The notes under the pieces were generated by a model that saw only the letters and a list, made by a program, of their open reading frames with translations, ran no database searches and was not told the origin of the DNA. The translations under genes were made by a program, and so were the position numbers. Of a DNA stretch of 64,000 nt, positions 26,516-35,550 are shown one piece after another; position 1 is the first letter of the stretch; every line of letters begins with the position of its first letter. This stretch comes from Trueperaceae bacterium (lineage in GTDB: Bacteria > Deinococcota > Deinococci > Deinococcales > Trueperaceae): assembly GCA_036381035.1 (NCBI GenBank), contig DASVDQ010000099.1, forward strand, positions 42,960 through 106,959, given 5' to 3'.

Positions 26516-27589
26516 TCACGGCGCCGGGGCGGGCGGCAGGGGGTGTAGGGGGCCCGTCGTGACCGTCACCTCCTCGCCGACCGCGAACATGCCGCGCTCC
26601 GCCGGGTTCGCCTCGTGGGCCACGACGGTATCGCCCGACGGGAGGGTGACGTGGTACTCGGCGTGGTCGCCGAGGAAGGCCGCGCGGGCGATCCTCCCGC
26701 GCGCACCGGGCCCGTCGCGCCGCAGCGCCACGGCCTCCGGCCGCACGACGAGCTCGACGCGGCGACCCGGGCCCACGGGAGCGTCCGAGCTGAGCGGCAG
26801 GCGGGCGCCGGCGACGTCGACGGTGCGGGCGTCCACCACCTCGCCGGTCAGGAAGTTCGCCTTGCCGATGAAGTCGGCGACGAACCTGCTGTTGGGACGG
26901 GAGTAGAGCTCGCGCGGCGGCGCCACCTGCACGATGCGCCCGCGGTTCATGACGACGACGAGGTCGGACAGCGCCATCGCCTCGGCCTGGTCGTGGGTGA
27001 CGTAGACGCTCGTCACGCCCAGGCGCTGCTGCAGCTCCCGCACCTCGATGCGCATCTGCTCGCGCAGCTTGGCGTCGAGGTTCGAGAGCGGCTCGTCGAA
27101 CAGGAGCACTTGCGGCTCGAGGACTATGCACCGCGCCAGCGCCACACGCTGCTGCTGACCGCCCGAGAGCTGGCTGGGCGCGCGCCGCTCCAGGCCGGCG
27201 AGGCCGACGAGCTCGAGCACCTCGCCGACGCGCTCCCGCACCCGCGCCTCGGGCACGCGCGCCATGCGCAGGCCGAACGCGACGTTCTCGAACACGTCGA
27301 GGTGGGGGAAGATCGCGTAGGACTGGAAGACCATGGCCGTGTCCCTGACGTTCGGGGCCAGCCCGTCCACGCGCCTGTCGCCGAAGTGGATCTCGCCGCG
27401 CGTAGGCTCCTCGAAGCCGGCTATCAGGCGCAGCAGCGTGGTCTTGCCGCAGCCCGAGGGGCCCAGGAGGGTGAGCATCGCCCCCTTCTCGACCTCGAGG
27501 CTCACGTCGTCGACGGCCACGACGACGTCCCCGCCGTCGTGACCAGGGAACTCCTTGCGCAGGCCCACCAACCTCAGGTCGACTGCCAC
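26516..27589 (-). CDS. ABC transporter ATP-binding protein (FbpC/PotA/AfuC type)
   Basis: A 357-residue importer ATPase. Walker A is LLGPSGCGKTT near residues 41-51, the Q loop MVFQSYAIFPHL near 85, the signature LSGGQQQRVALARCI near 140, Walker B VLLFDEPLSNLDAKLR near 162, and the H loop VYVTHDQAEAMAL near 197. The last 110 residues form a TOBE domain (RRVELVVRPEAVALRRDGPG), as in iron, spermidine and phosphonate importers. Start GTG 27589 lies 17 nt after the permease stop. Together with the next two genes it forms a complete receptor-permease-ATPase importer. Confidence 0.92.
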   Translation of the reverse strand: MAVDLRLVGLRKEFPGHDGGDVVVAVDDVSLEVEKGAMLTLLGPSGCGKTTLLRLIAGFEEPTRGEIHFGDRRVDGLAPNVRDTAMVFQSYAIFPHLDVFENVAFGLRMARVPEARVRERVGEVLELVGLAGLERRAPSQLSGGQQQRVALARCIVLEPQVLLFDEPLSNLDAKLREQMRIEVRELQQRLGVTSVYVTHDQAEAMALSDLVVVMNRGRIVQVAPPRELYSRPNSRFVADFIGKANFLTGEVVDARTVDVAGARLPLSSDAPVGPGRRVELVVRPEAVALRRDGPGARGRIARAAFLGDHAEYHVTLPSGDTVVAHEANPAERGMFAVGEEVTVTTGPLHPLPPAPAP

Positions 27590-27606
27590 GTCCTTGAGCC
27601 CGCCTC

Positions 27607-29277
27607 CTAGAACCGCACGGTGGCGGCGGCCTCCGCCCGCCTGCCGACGAGCGCGCCGATGACGCCCACGGCGACGAGCACGATGCCGAGCAGGACGATG
27701 CTGAACGCCGCGGCCACGCCGAGCCTACCCGAGCCGACCTGGTTGAGGATCTGCACGGTCATCAGGTTCCAGTTCGCGGACACGAGGAAGATCGCCGCGC
27801 TGATCGCCGTCATCGCGCGCACGAACGCGAACACCAGCCCGGAGAAGAAGGCGGGTGCGATCAGCGGCAGCGTCACCCTCCTGAAGGTCGTCACGCCGTC
27901 GGCCCCGAGGTTCTGGGCGGCCTCCTCGATAGAGGGGTCGATCTGCCGCAGCACGGCGATGCCGTTCTGGATGCCGACGGGGACGTAGCGGAACACGAAG
28001 TTGAGGACGAGGATCGCCAGCGTGCCCGTCAGGACCAGGGGCGGGGCGTTGAAGGCCAGGATGTAGCCGATCCCCACCACCGTGCCGGGCACGGCGAAGT
28101 TCAGGATCGAGAGGAACTCCATCGGGCGCCTGCCGGGGAACGCGCGCCTCACGACGAGGAAGGCGATGAGCATGCCCAGCAGGCCGGAGACCGGCGTCGA
28201 GGTCACGGCGATGACCACCGTGTCCTTGACGGTGTCCCAGCCGACGTCGAAGACGTAGCGGAAGTGCCTCAGCGTGGGCGTGTAGTCGAAGCCCCACACG
28301 GCCGTCGTGGCGCCCACGAGGATCACGGCGTAGAAGGCCACGACGACGAGGGCGAAGAGCAGCACGCCGGCGTAGAGCAGCCACCTGCCGGCGGCGCTCA
28401 CGGCCTTCGTGGTCGAGGAGGTCGGCTTGCCCGTGACCGTGACGTACTGGCGTCTGCCGATGTAGTAGCGCTGGATCGCGAAGGCGGTCAGGGAAGGGAC
28501 GAGCAGGACGACGGCGAGCATCGCCCCGCGCGGCAGGTTGAACGAGCCGGTGATCTCGAGGTAGGCCTGCGGCGCGAGCATCGGGAAGGCCGCGCCGGCG
28601 AGGACGAGGGGGTTGCCGAAGTCGGCCATCGACTCGATGAACACGACCAGGAACGCGCTGGCCACTCCCGGCAGCGACAGCGGCAGCACGACCCGCCGGA
28701 AGACCTGCCAGCGCGACGCGCCGACGTTCATGGCCGCGTCCTCGAGCGTGGGGTCGATGCCGGCCAGCACGCCCCGCAGGCTCAGGTAGGCGATGGGCGC
28801 GAACGTGAATACCTGCGAGGCGACCACGCCCCAGAAGCCGTAGATGCTGAAGTCCCGCAGTCCGAGCAGGTGCCGCGTGACGAGGCCGTTGAACCCGAAC
28901 AGGAAGAGGATCGAGATGGCGCCGGAGAAGGGCGGCGACACTATCGGCAGGATCGTGAGGTTGTGCAGCACGCGCTTCAGCGGCACGTCGGTGCGCGACA
29001 GCGTGAACGCGACGACGTAGCCGATCACCACGCTGAGCGCGCCCACGAGGGTCGCCACGCCCACGCTGTTGCGGAGGGCGTTGCGGTAGAGGCGCCGCTC
29101 GGCCAGGAGCCGGTAGTTGTCGAGGCCGAGCCCGTCAGGCGTGGCGAGGCTCTGCCTCAGCACCAGCACCAGCGGGTAGAGGACGAAGACGAGCAGGGCC
29201 GCCACGATCAGCGCCACGAGCCCCAGCAGCAGGGGGTCGCGGGCGAGGAGCCTCAGCTCCCTGGCGGCCCTGCGCAC
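27607..29277 (-). CDS. Double-domain ABC transporter permease (FbpB/AfuB type)
   Basis: A 556-residue permease in which two six-helix units are fused, as in FbpB, HitB and AfuB. Each half has its own EAA loop: EDAAMNVGASRWQVFRRVVL at about residues 178-197 and EEAAQNLGADGVTTFRRVTL at about 452-471. The linker carries the cytoplasmic stretch RQYVTVTGKPTSSTTKAVS. It lies 28 nt after the binding-protein gene and 17 nt before the ATPase gene, so the order is receptor, permease, ATPase on the minus strand. The family covers ferric iron, hexose phosphate and phosphonate importers; the permease itself does not say which. Confidence 0.92.
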   Translation of the reverse strand: MRRAARELRLLARDPLLLGLVALIVAALLVFVLYPLVLVLRQSLATPDGLGLDNYRLLAERRLYRNALRNSVGVATLVGALSVVIGYVVAFTLSRTDVPLKRVLHNLTILPIVSPPFSGAISILFLFGFNGLVTRHLLGLRDFSIYGFWGVVASQVFTFAPIAYLSLRGVLAGIDPTLEDAAMNVGASRWQVFRRVVLPLSLPGVASAFLVVFIESMADFGNPLVLAGAAFPMLAPQAYLEITGSFNLPRGAMLAVVLLVPSLTAFAIQRYYIGRRQYVTVTGKPTSSTTKAVSAAGRWLLYAGVLLFALVVVAFYAVILVGATTAVWGFDYTPTLRHFRYVFDVGWDTVKDTVVIAVTSTPVSGLLGMLIAFLVVRRAFPGRRPMEFLSILNFAVPGTVVGIGYILAFNAPPLVLTGTLAILVLNFVFRYVPVGIQNGIAVLRQIDPSIEEAAQNLGADGVTTFRRVTLPLIAPAFFSGLVFAFVRAMTAISAAIFLVSANWNLMTVQILNQVGSGRLGVAAAFSIVLLGIVLVAVGVIGALVGRRAEAAATVRF

Positions 29278-29305
29278 GCCCTTCAGCGGCTCTGGGCGGC
29301 CGCCG

Positions 29306-30292
29306 TCACTGGCCCAGTACCTCCTCGACCCAGCGGTCGATGAGGCGCTGACGCTCGGAGGCGGCCTCCTCGGGGTCGAAGCTGACTAGCTCGATGGTGT
29401 CGAGCGGGGGCACGCCCTCGCCGGCGCTGACGTCCGGCCGGATGGGCATGAAGTAGGTCTGCTGCTCCGACAGCGCCTCCTGGCCCGCCGGCGAGGTGAC
29501 CCAGTCGGCCAGCGCGCGGGCGTTCTCGAGGTTGCGCGCGCCCTGGAGTATCGACATGGCCGCGACCTCGTAGCCCACGCCCTCCTCGGGGAAGACGACC
29601 TCGACGGGGAAGCCCTCGTCGATGAGCCGCAGGAAGCCAGGCGAGAACTGGATGGCCACCGCCGTCTCGCCGACGCCCAGGGCGCCGGACGGCGCCGTGC
29701 CCGACTGCGTGTAGGTCTGGACGTTCGCGTCGAGCTGGCGCATGTAGTCGAAGGCGGCGTCCTCGCCCATGATCTCGCGCAGCGTGAGCACCAGGTTGTA
29801 GGCGGTGCCGGAGGACTGCGGCGACGGCATCTGGATCAGGCCGGCGTAGGCGGGGTCGAGCAGGTCCTGCCACGACCGCGGCACGTCGACGCCGCGCTCC
29901 TCCAGGATGTCGGTGCGCACGCCGACGGCCATCGGGTTCATGTAGATCGCGTGCCAGAAGCCCTCGGGGTCCTTGAACTGGTCGGGCAGCGCGTCGGCCT
30001 CCTGCACCCTGTAGGCCTGGGTCAGCCCCCGCTCCTTGGCGACGATGTGGTTCTCGCTCGGCGCGCCGAACCAGACGTCGGCCTGCGGGCGCGCCCGCTC
30101 GGCCTCGATGCGCGAGAGCGCCGGGCCGGAAGAGAGGAACACCATCTGGACCTCGATGCCCGTGTCGGCGGTGAAGGCGTCGAGGAGCTTGCGGGCGTTC
30201 TCCTCGTCGACGCTGCTGTAGACGACGAGCCCCTGGGCGGACGCCACGCCGAGCAGCGCGACCGCGCAGGCCAATAGCGCTCTCCGAAGCAT
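29306..30292 (-). CDS. ABC transporter substrate-binding protein (FbpA/AfuA-like)
   Basis: Secreted receptor of 328 residues with signal peptide MLRRALLACAVALLGVASAQ. The mature part begins LVVYSSVDEENARKLLDAFT, and the region RIEAERARPQADVWFGAPSE is typical of the family 6/FbpA-like group. The paired tyrosines that bind ferric iron in classical FbpA (YY) are not visible at the expected place (GTAPSGALGVGETAVAIQFS), which argues against iron as the ligand. AfuA of Actinobacillus, a relative, binds hexose 6-phosphates. With nagB nearby, a sugar-phosphate or phosphonate ligand is a reasonable but unproven inference. Confidence 0.87.
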   Translation of the reverse strand: MLRRALLACAVALLGVASAQGLVVYSSVDEENARKLLDAFTADTGIEVQMVFLSSGPALSRIEAERARPQADVWFGAPSENHIVAKERGLTQAYRVQEADALPDQFKDPEGFWHAIYMNPMAVGVRTDILEERGVDVPRSWQDLLDPAYAGLIQMPSPQSSGTAYNLVLTLREIMGEDAAFDYMRQLDANVQTYTQSGTAPSGALGVGETAVAIQFSPGFLRLIDEGFPVEVVFPEEGVGYEVAAMSILQGARNLENARALADWVTSPAGQEALSEQQTYFMPIRPDVSAGEGVPPLDTIELVSFDPEEAASERQRLIDRWVEEVLGQ

Positions 30293-30407
30293 GCTGCCTC
30301 CGTTCGGGCCCGCAGCGCGGGCCTGTGCTGACGCCCCATCGTAGCCGCGTCCGCGCGCTCGGCGCGCGGGACGCCGGTCCCCGCCGGCGCCCGCCGGGCG
30401 CGCAGCG

Positions 30408-31055
30408 CTAGCGGCCCCTCGCCGCGCGGTAGCGCCGCTCGACGGCGGTGAACAGGCGCCGGCCCAGCGGCGTGCCGAGCCGCTGCGCGGCGCTGGCGAA
30501 GAACTCGTCGAGGTGCGTGTGGCCGCCGGCCGACGGCACCGGGACCGTCGGGTCGTAGCGGCCCCACTCCTCGTAGGCGAGCGCCTGGAGGCACATGTCG
30601 AGGATGTTCATGTCGCGCACGAAGAGCGCCTCGGCCGAAGCGCGCTCCTCGTACTCGAGCCACAGCTCGCGCAGCTCGGCGGCCTCCGGCGGCACCAACG
30701 ACGCGATCGCCGCGCGCTCGGCCGCCGCCTTCTCCGCGTCGCTGACGCGTCGGTCGGCGGCGTCGGCGCGGTTGGCGAAGTCGCCCGTCACGGCCTCCGC
30801 CAGGTCGTGGGCCAAGGCGATGGCGACGGCGCGGTCGCGGTCCACCCCGGTGTCGGCGGCGTAGAGGAGGCAGAGGAGGGCCGTGCCGAAGCTGTGGTCG
30901 GCCACCGACTCGGGCGCGACGATCCCGTGCATCGCCCAGCCCGCGCGCTCGACGTCCTTGAGCCGCAGGGCCGCGAGGGCCAGGTCGAGCCGCGGCTCCC
31001 CCGTGGTCTCGTCGCTCCCGGCCTCGCGCGTCCCCCCGCGCTGGCCGCCGCTCAC
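30408..31055 (-). CDS. HD-domain nucleotidase (YfbR/HDDC2-like)
   Basis: A 215-residue HD-domain phosphohydrolase. The metal ligands are visible in order: VADHSFGTALLCLLYA (His), ALAHDLAEAVTGD (His-Asp and the downstream Glu/Asp), and FVRDMNILDMCLQALAYEEW (Asp). This layout matches YfbR/HDDC2 5'-deoxynucleotidases that hydrolyse deoxynucleoside monophosphates. Start GTG 31055 overlaps the stop of the upstream MFS gene as GTGA. The link between a nucleotidase and an MFS exporter could mean nucleoside salvage or efflux, but that is inference. Confidence 0.85.
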   Translation of the reverse strand: MSGGQRGGTREAGSDETTGEPRLDLALAALRLKDVERAGWAMHGIVAPESVADHSFGTALLCLLYAADTGVDRDRAVAIALAHDLAEAVTGDFANRADAADRRVSDAEKAAAERAAIASLVPPEAAELRELWLEYEERASAEALFVRDMNILDMCLQALAYEEWGRYDPTVPVPSAGGHTHLDEFFASAAQRLGTPLGRRLFTAVERRYRAARGR

Positions 31056-32410
31056 CGGGGCACGCCGCCGTCGGCGCCCTCGGGCACCGACATGTCGTCG
31101 AGGAGCAGGCTCTCGGGCACGCCCGTCGGCCCCGCCGACGCGTCCGCGGCCTGCGCGTCGCGCTGCAGGCGCCCGATGGCCGCGTAGGCGGTGCAGGCGC
31201 CCAGCGTGACCATGCCGGCCACCCACAGCGCCAGACGCGGCGAGGTGGCGCTGGCGAGCCAACCGAGGGGCCCTGATGCGACGGCGATGCCGAGCGAGAA
31301 GACGAGGGAGTGCACGCTCAGCATCGACGAGCGCCGCGACGACGGCACGGCCTTGTGCAGCAGCGTGTCGTGCGGGACGTTGCTGGCGGCGAGGGCGAGG
31401 TAGGCGACGCCCAGCCCGGTCGCCAGCGAGCCGGCGCCGCCCGCCATGGCGAACAGCAGCATCGCGGCGCCCCGCACGAACATGGCGGCGCCGGCGAGCG
31501 CGGCGCTGCCGCCGGGGAAGCCGTGCCCGTAGCGCATGACCGCGAGGCTGCCCGTGAGCACGGCCACGCCGGCGAGGGTGCCGAGGACCGCGAAGGCCTG
31601 GCTGTCCTCGGCAGCGGCGCCGAAGACGGTGGCGGCGATGGGCTGCCAGAACGTCTCCACGCTGACCATGGCCAGGCCCCCGGCCGCCGCCGCGAGGAGC
31701 AGCCAGCGGATCACGGGCTCGTCGCGCGACAGGCGCAGGGCGCCCGCCAGCACGCCGGGGACGGCCCGCACGCCCTCCCGCAGGACGGCGGCGTCGACGC
31801 GCGGGCGCTCCGGCTCGCGCACGAGCGCCGCGGTCGCGAGCCACACGAGCGCCCGCATCGCGACGCCGGCGAAGAGCGCGACCCCGAAACCCGAGAGCGG
31901 CCAGGGCAGGTCGAGGGGGGCGGCGAGGCTGGGCAGTAGGCCGCCGACCGCCGAGCCGACCAGCATCCCGCCGGCCTGGGCCACGTCCACGACCGCCAGG
32001 TGCCGCTGGAGCGGCACGTCGGGGTCGAGGCGGTTGAGCTCGTCGACGAACCAGGCGTCCATGGCGCCCGAGTGCAGGGCCGAGCCGACCGCCTGGAGCA
32101 CCGCGTAGACGAGGGCCGTGACGGGCCCGGTGACGAACAGCAGTACGCCGAAGGAGGCGAGGGTGAAGAGCTGCGAGGCCAGCGCCACGGGCCGGCGGCC
32201 GATCGCGTCGGCGAGCCCGCCGGTGGGCAGCTCGAGCATGACGACGAGCAGCGCCCGCACCGTGAACGCCAGGCCGACCAGGGCGAGGTCGAGGCCGCGT
32301 CCCGTCATGTGCAGGATCAGGACGGGCATCGGCAGGGCGATGGCGAGTTCGAGGGAGCCGGCCAGCGCGGCGTACCGCCAAGTCAGCGCCCTGGCTCTAC
32401 CGGGCTTCAA
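31052..32410 (-). CDS. MFS transporter
   Basis: A 452-residue, twelve-helix major facilitator. Motif A-like sequence LPTGGLADAIGRRPVALASQ lies in the loop between helices 2 and 3 (about residues 60-80). Helices are Ala/Leu-rich, with a cytoplasmic central loop ERPRVDAAVLREGVRAVPG around 205-220. The C-terminal tail has about 45 hydrophilic residues. The start is TTG 32410 by the open frame; G-rich sequence 8 nt upstream may act as ribosome binding site. It overlaps the HD nucleotidase gene by 4 nt. It resembles drug-efflux-type MFS proteins, but the substrate is unknown. Confidence 0.85.
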   Translation of the reverse strand: MKPGRARALTWRYAALAGSLELAIALPMPVLILHMTGRGLDLALVGLAFTVRALLVVMLELPTGGLADAIGRRPVALASQLFTLASFGVLLFVTGPVTALVYAVLQAVGSALHSGAMDAWFVDELNRLDPDVPLQRHLAVVDVAQAGGMLVGSAVGGLLPSLAAPLDLPWPLSGFGVALFAGVAMRALVWLATAALVREPERPRVDAAVLREGVRAVPGVLAGALRLSRDEPVIRWLLLAAAAGGLAMVSVETFWQPIAATVFGAAAEDSQAFAVLGTLAGVAVLTGSLAVMRYGHGFPGGSAALAGAAMFVRGAAMLLFAMAGGAGSLATGLGVAYLALAASNVPHDTLLHKAVPSSRRSSMLSVHSLVFSLGIAVASGPLGWLASATSPRLALWVAGMVTLGACTAYAAIGRLQRDAQAADASAGPTGVPESLLLDDMSVPEGADGGVPR

Positions 32411-32500
32411 GACGTAGTCCCCCCACCTCTCACCGGCGCGCCGCCGGCACCCCCAGGAGCGTGCGATACGTGGCGCGATGATAACAGAGGGCCACGGCGG

Positions 32501-34720
32501 CTACCCACGGGACGCGGACAGGAAGCAGTAGGTCGCCTCCCACGGCGTCTCCGCGTCGGCGAGCTGGGCGAGGAAGGCGCGCCTGACCCGCTCGACGTCG
32601 TCGGGGCCGAGGCGCCTCGCCAGGTGGTCGGCGTAGCTGGGCCGCCCCGCGCCCGGCTCGAACCAGCCCTCGACGGTGCGGCGCGGGAGGGTCTCGCGGG
32701 TCGTGAAGCGCCTGCGCTCGAGCCGCGCGCCGCGCAGGCCGGCCTCCTCGGCCGCGGCGACGAGGGAATCGTCGTCGATCCGCTCGCCCGCGTAGACCGC
32801 TTCCTCGGCCTCCGCCACCGCCTCCGCCAGCTCCGGGTCGCCGAGGTCGACGAGCCTGTGGAGACGCTGCGCGGCGCCGCGGTCCAGCTCGGCCAGCACC
32901 AGGCGGCCGCCCGGGGCGAGCAGGTCGGCGGCCTGCGCGAGGACGCCGGCGACGTCGCCTGAGGCGGCCAGGACCCCGCGTCCGACGACGACGTCGAAGG
33001 CCGGCGGCTCCGACCCCCGGCGCCGCGCCTCGTCGGCGACGCGCGCCGCGGCCGCCCGCGGGTCCCCGACCACGACGACGGGCCTCTGCGGCTCGGGCAG
33101 CGAAGCCGACGCCTCGGCCAGCGCCGCGGCGTCCCTCTCCGACGCCGCCAGCGCCCAGACCTGCCCGTCGGGGGCGCGCCGCAGCGCCTCCCAGGTGAGG
33201 AGGCCGCTGCCGGCGGCGAGGTCGAGCACGACGTCGTCCTTGCGCACGCCGGCCAGCGCGAAGAGGTGGTCGCGCACCGCCGCCAGGCGCTCGCCGGCCC
33301 GGGAGACCGTGCGCTCGAGCCAGCGCTCGGCCTGGCGCTCGGGCAGCGGACGCCGCGGCGCCCCTCCCGGAGCGGCCGCGCGCTCCTCGGGCTCGAGCAT
33401 GGCGGCGAGCTGCGCCTCGCGGCGCCGCATGACCTCGTCGCGCACGGCGGCCTCGTAGCCGCTGCGGGTCGGCTGGTAGAAGACCTTGCCCTGCAGCGCG
33501 TCGGGCAGGTACTGCTGCGCGACCCAGTGGTCGCGGTACGCGTGCGGGTAGAGGTAGCCCTGGCCGTGCCCCAGCCCCTCGGCGTCGCGGTTCGCGTCCT
33601 TGAGGTGGTCGGGCACCTCGGCCTCGCGCTCGCGCTCGACGGCGGCGAGCGCGTCGAAGAACCCCAAGGTCGAGTTGCTCTTCGGCGCGGTGGCCAGGTA
33701 GATCGTCGCCTGGGCGAGGTGGAACCTCCCCTCTGGCAGGCCCACGTAGTCGAGGGCCTGCGCCGCCGCGGCGACGACGCCGAGCGCCCGCGGGTCGGCC
33801 ATCCCCACGTCCTCGCTGGCGAGGATCAGCAGGCGGCGCATGATGAACCGCGGGTCCTCGCCGGCGTAGACCATCTTCGCCAGCCAGTAGAGGGCCGCGT
33901 CGGGGTCGGAGCCGCGCACGCTCTTGATGAAGGCGCTGATCGTGTCGAAGTGCGCGTCGCCCTCCTTGTCGTAGAGGACGGCGCGCCGCTGGATCGACTC
34001 CTCGGCCACCTCCCTGGTGACCCTGATGACGCCGTCGTCGCCGGGCGGCGTGGTCTCGACCGCCAGCTCGAGGGCGTTGAGCAGGGCCCGCGCGTCCCCG
34101 TTCGCGACGTTCACGAGGTGGTCGAGCGCGTCGTCATCGAGCGCGACGTCGAGGCGCCCGTAGCCGCGCTCCGGGTCGGTGAGCGCCTGGTGCGCCACCT
34201 GGCGCAGGTGGTCCTCGGTGAGGGGCGTCAGCTCGAAGACGCGGCTCCGGGAGAGCAGCGCCTTGTTGACCTCGAAGTACGGGTTCTCGGTGGTGGCGCC
34301 GATGAGCACGACCGTGCCGTTCTCGACCCACGGCAGCAGGGCGTCCTGCTGGGCCTTGTTGAACCTGTGGACCTCGTCGACGAAGAGGATCGTGCGGCGG
34401 CCGGCCTCGCGGGTGGCCTGAGCGCGGGTCACCGCCTCGCGTATGTCCTTCACGCCGGCGAGCACGGCGTTGATCGCGAGGAAGTCGGCCCTCGTCGTGT
34501 TGGCGATGACGCGCGCCAGCGTCGTCTTGCCCGTCCCGGGCGGCCCGTAGAAGATCACCGAGCTGAGCTGGTCGGCCTGTATCGCGCGCCTGAGCAGGCG
34601 GCCGGGGCCGACGATGCGCTCCTGGCCGACGAACTCGTCCAGCGTGCGCGGCCGCATGCGCGCCGCCAGCGGCTCGCGCGTCTCGCCGGAGAACAGGCCT
34701 GACTGTCGGGGCGCCGTCAT
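32501..34720 (-). CDS. rarA: RarA (MgsA) replication-repair AAA ATPase fused to a methyltransferase-like domain
   Basis: A 739-residue fusion. Residues 1 to about 435 are a complete RarA: clamp-loader-like AAA core with Walker A FYGPPGTGKTT near 57-67, Walker B ILFVDEVHRFNK near 110-121, sensor region IGATTENPYFEVN, and the tetramerisation part ending YLYPHAYRDHWVAQQYLPDA. RarA acts at stalled replication forks. After a basic, Ala/Pro-rich linker, residues about 470-739 form a Rossmann-like SAM-dependent methyltransferase-type domain beginning VVLDLAAGSGLLTWEALR (motif I, near 488-505). A second typical strand follows (LAPGGRLVLAELDRG). Free-standing RarA is about 450 residues, so the extension is clear. 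Similar fusions are known in cyanobacteria. What the second domain modifies is unknown. Confidence 0.88.
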   Translation of the reverse strand: MTAPRQSGLFSGETREPLAARMRPRTLDEFVGQERIVGPGRLLRRAIQADQLSSVIFYGPPGTGKTTLARVIANTTRADFLAINAVLAGVKDIREAVTRAQATREAGRRTILFVDEVHRFNKAQQDALLPWVENGTVVLIGATTENPYFEVNKALLSRSRVFELTPLTEDHLRQVAHQALTDPERGYGRLDVALDDDALDHLVNVANGDARALLNALELAVETTPPGDDGVIRVTREVAEESIQRRAVLYDKEGDAHFDTISAFIKSVRGSDPDAALYWLAKMVYAGEDPRFIMRRLLILASEDVGMADPRALGVVAAAAQALDYVGLPEGRFHLAQATIYLATAPKSNSTLGFFDALAAVEREREAEVPDHLKDANRDAEGLGHGQGYLYPHAYRDHWVAQQYLPDALQGKVFYQPTRSGYEAAVRDEVMRRREAQLAAMLEPEERAAAPGGAPRRPLPERQAERWLERTVSRAGERLAAVRDHLFALAGVRKDDVVLDLAAGSGLLTWEALRRAPDGQVWALAASERDAAALAEASASLPEPQRPVVVVGDPRAAAARVADEARRRGSEPPAFDVVVGRGVLAASGDVAGVLAQAADLLAPGGRLVLAELDRGAAQRLHRLVDLGDPELAEAVAEAEEAVYAGERIDDDSLVAAAEEAGLRGARLERRRFTTRETLPRRTVEGWFEPGAGRPSYADHLARRLGPDDVERVRRAFLAQLADAETPWEATYCFLSASRG

Positions 34721-34727
34721 GACGCTC

Positions 34728-35534
34728 TCAGCGCTTGTAGTACGTCTCCAGCGTGAGGGTGTAGGCGCCGGCCTCGCCGGCGAAGTAGGTGCTGGCGGCG
34801 ATGACGTACGCGCCCGGCTGGAGGAGGGCCACGAGCATGGAGTCCGTCGAGTACCCGTCGTCGTCGTTCTCCGCGACGACAGCGCCCGTCGCGTCGTAGA
34901 GGGTCAGGTAGGCGTCGAGCTCCTGCGATGACATCGCGGCCAGCAGCAGCGTCTCCTCAGCGACCTCGAAGGAGAAGAACTCGGCGCCGCCGCCCGCGCC
35001 GTGCGGCAGCGGCGGCATCTCGGCCGTGATCGCCGACTCCAGGGTCGTGGGGAGCGTCAGCCCGCGCGCCTCGCCCGGCCCGCCGGCGACGGACAGGCGT
35101 GTGACCGTGTACTGGCCGAGGTCGTAGTCCGACCAGCCGCTGACGACGACCACGTAGAGGCCGCCGGTCTCGGCCACGAAGCTCACCGACGCCACGCCGA
35201 AGTCCTGCCCGTAGTCGGCGAACGCGACGAGGTTGCCGGCCGCGTCGAACACGCTGAGCACCGGCGAGAAGACGTCCGAGACGACCCTCACCGTCTGCGC
35301 CTCGCCGGCCCGCGCCCTGAGGGCGTAGAGGTCGAGGCGGCTGCCGTCCTTGAAGTTCTGGCCGTCGGTGGCGTCGAGCTCCCCGACTACCTCGTCGCCC
35401 GACAGCAGCTCCGCGAGCTGGGAGGCGTAGTAGTTCGGGGTCACGAGGGGCCGCTGCGCGAGGCCGGCCGCCGCGGTCGACACGACCGCGATGACCAGCG
35501 CCGCGCGCCTGAGGACGTGCGTCGGCGTGGGCAC
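34728..35534 (-). CDS. Secreted protein with two PPC-like beta domains
   Basis: A 268-residue exported protein. The signal peptide region is LRRAALVIAVVSTAAAGLAQ. Two beta-sandwich units follow, each resembling the bacterial pre-peptidase C-terminal (PPC) domain: one with LYALRARAGEAQTVRVVSDV and SPVLSVFDAAGNLVAF, the other with FFSFEVAEETLLLAAMSSQE and AYLTLYDATGAVVAENDDDG. PPC domains usually accompany secreted proteases; here no catalytic domain is attached. Start GTG 35534. It lies 7 nt upstream of rarA on the same strand. Role unknown; a surface or periplasmic binding function is possible. Confidence 0.75.
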   Translation of the reverse strand: MPTPTHVLRRAALVIAVVSTAAAGLAQRPLVTPNYYASQLAELLSGDEVVGELDATDGQNFKDGSRLDLYALRARAGEAQTVRVVSDVFSPVLSVFDAAGNLVAFADYGQDFGVASVSFVAETGGLYVVVVSGWSDYDLGQYTVTRLSVAGGPGEARGLTLPTTLESAITAEMPPLPHGAGGGAEFFSFEVAEETLLLAAMSSQELDAYLTLYDATGAVVAENDDDGYSTDSMLVALLQPGAYVIAASTYFAGEAGAYTLTLETYYKR

Positions 35535-35550
35535 GTCTCAGCCTACCCGC

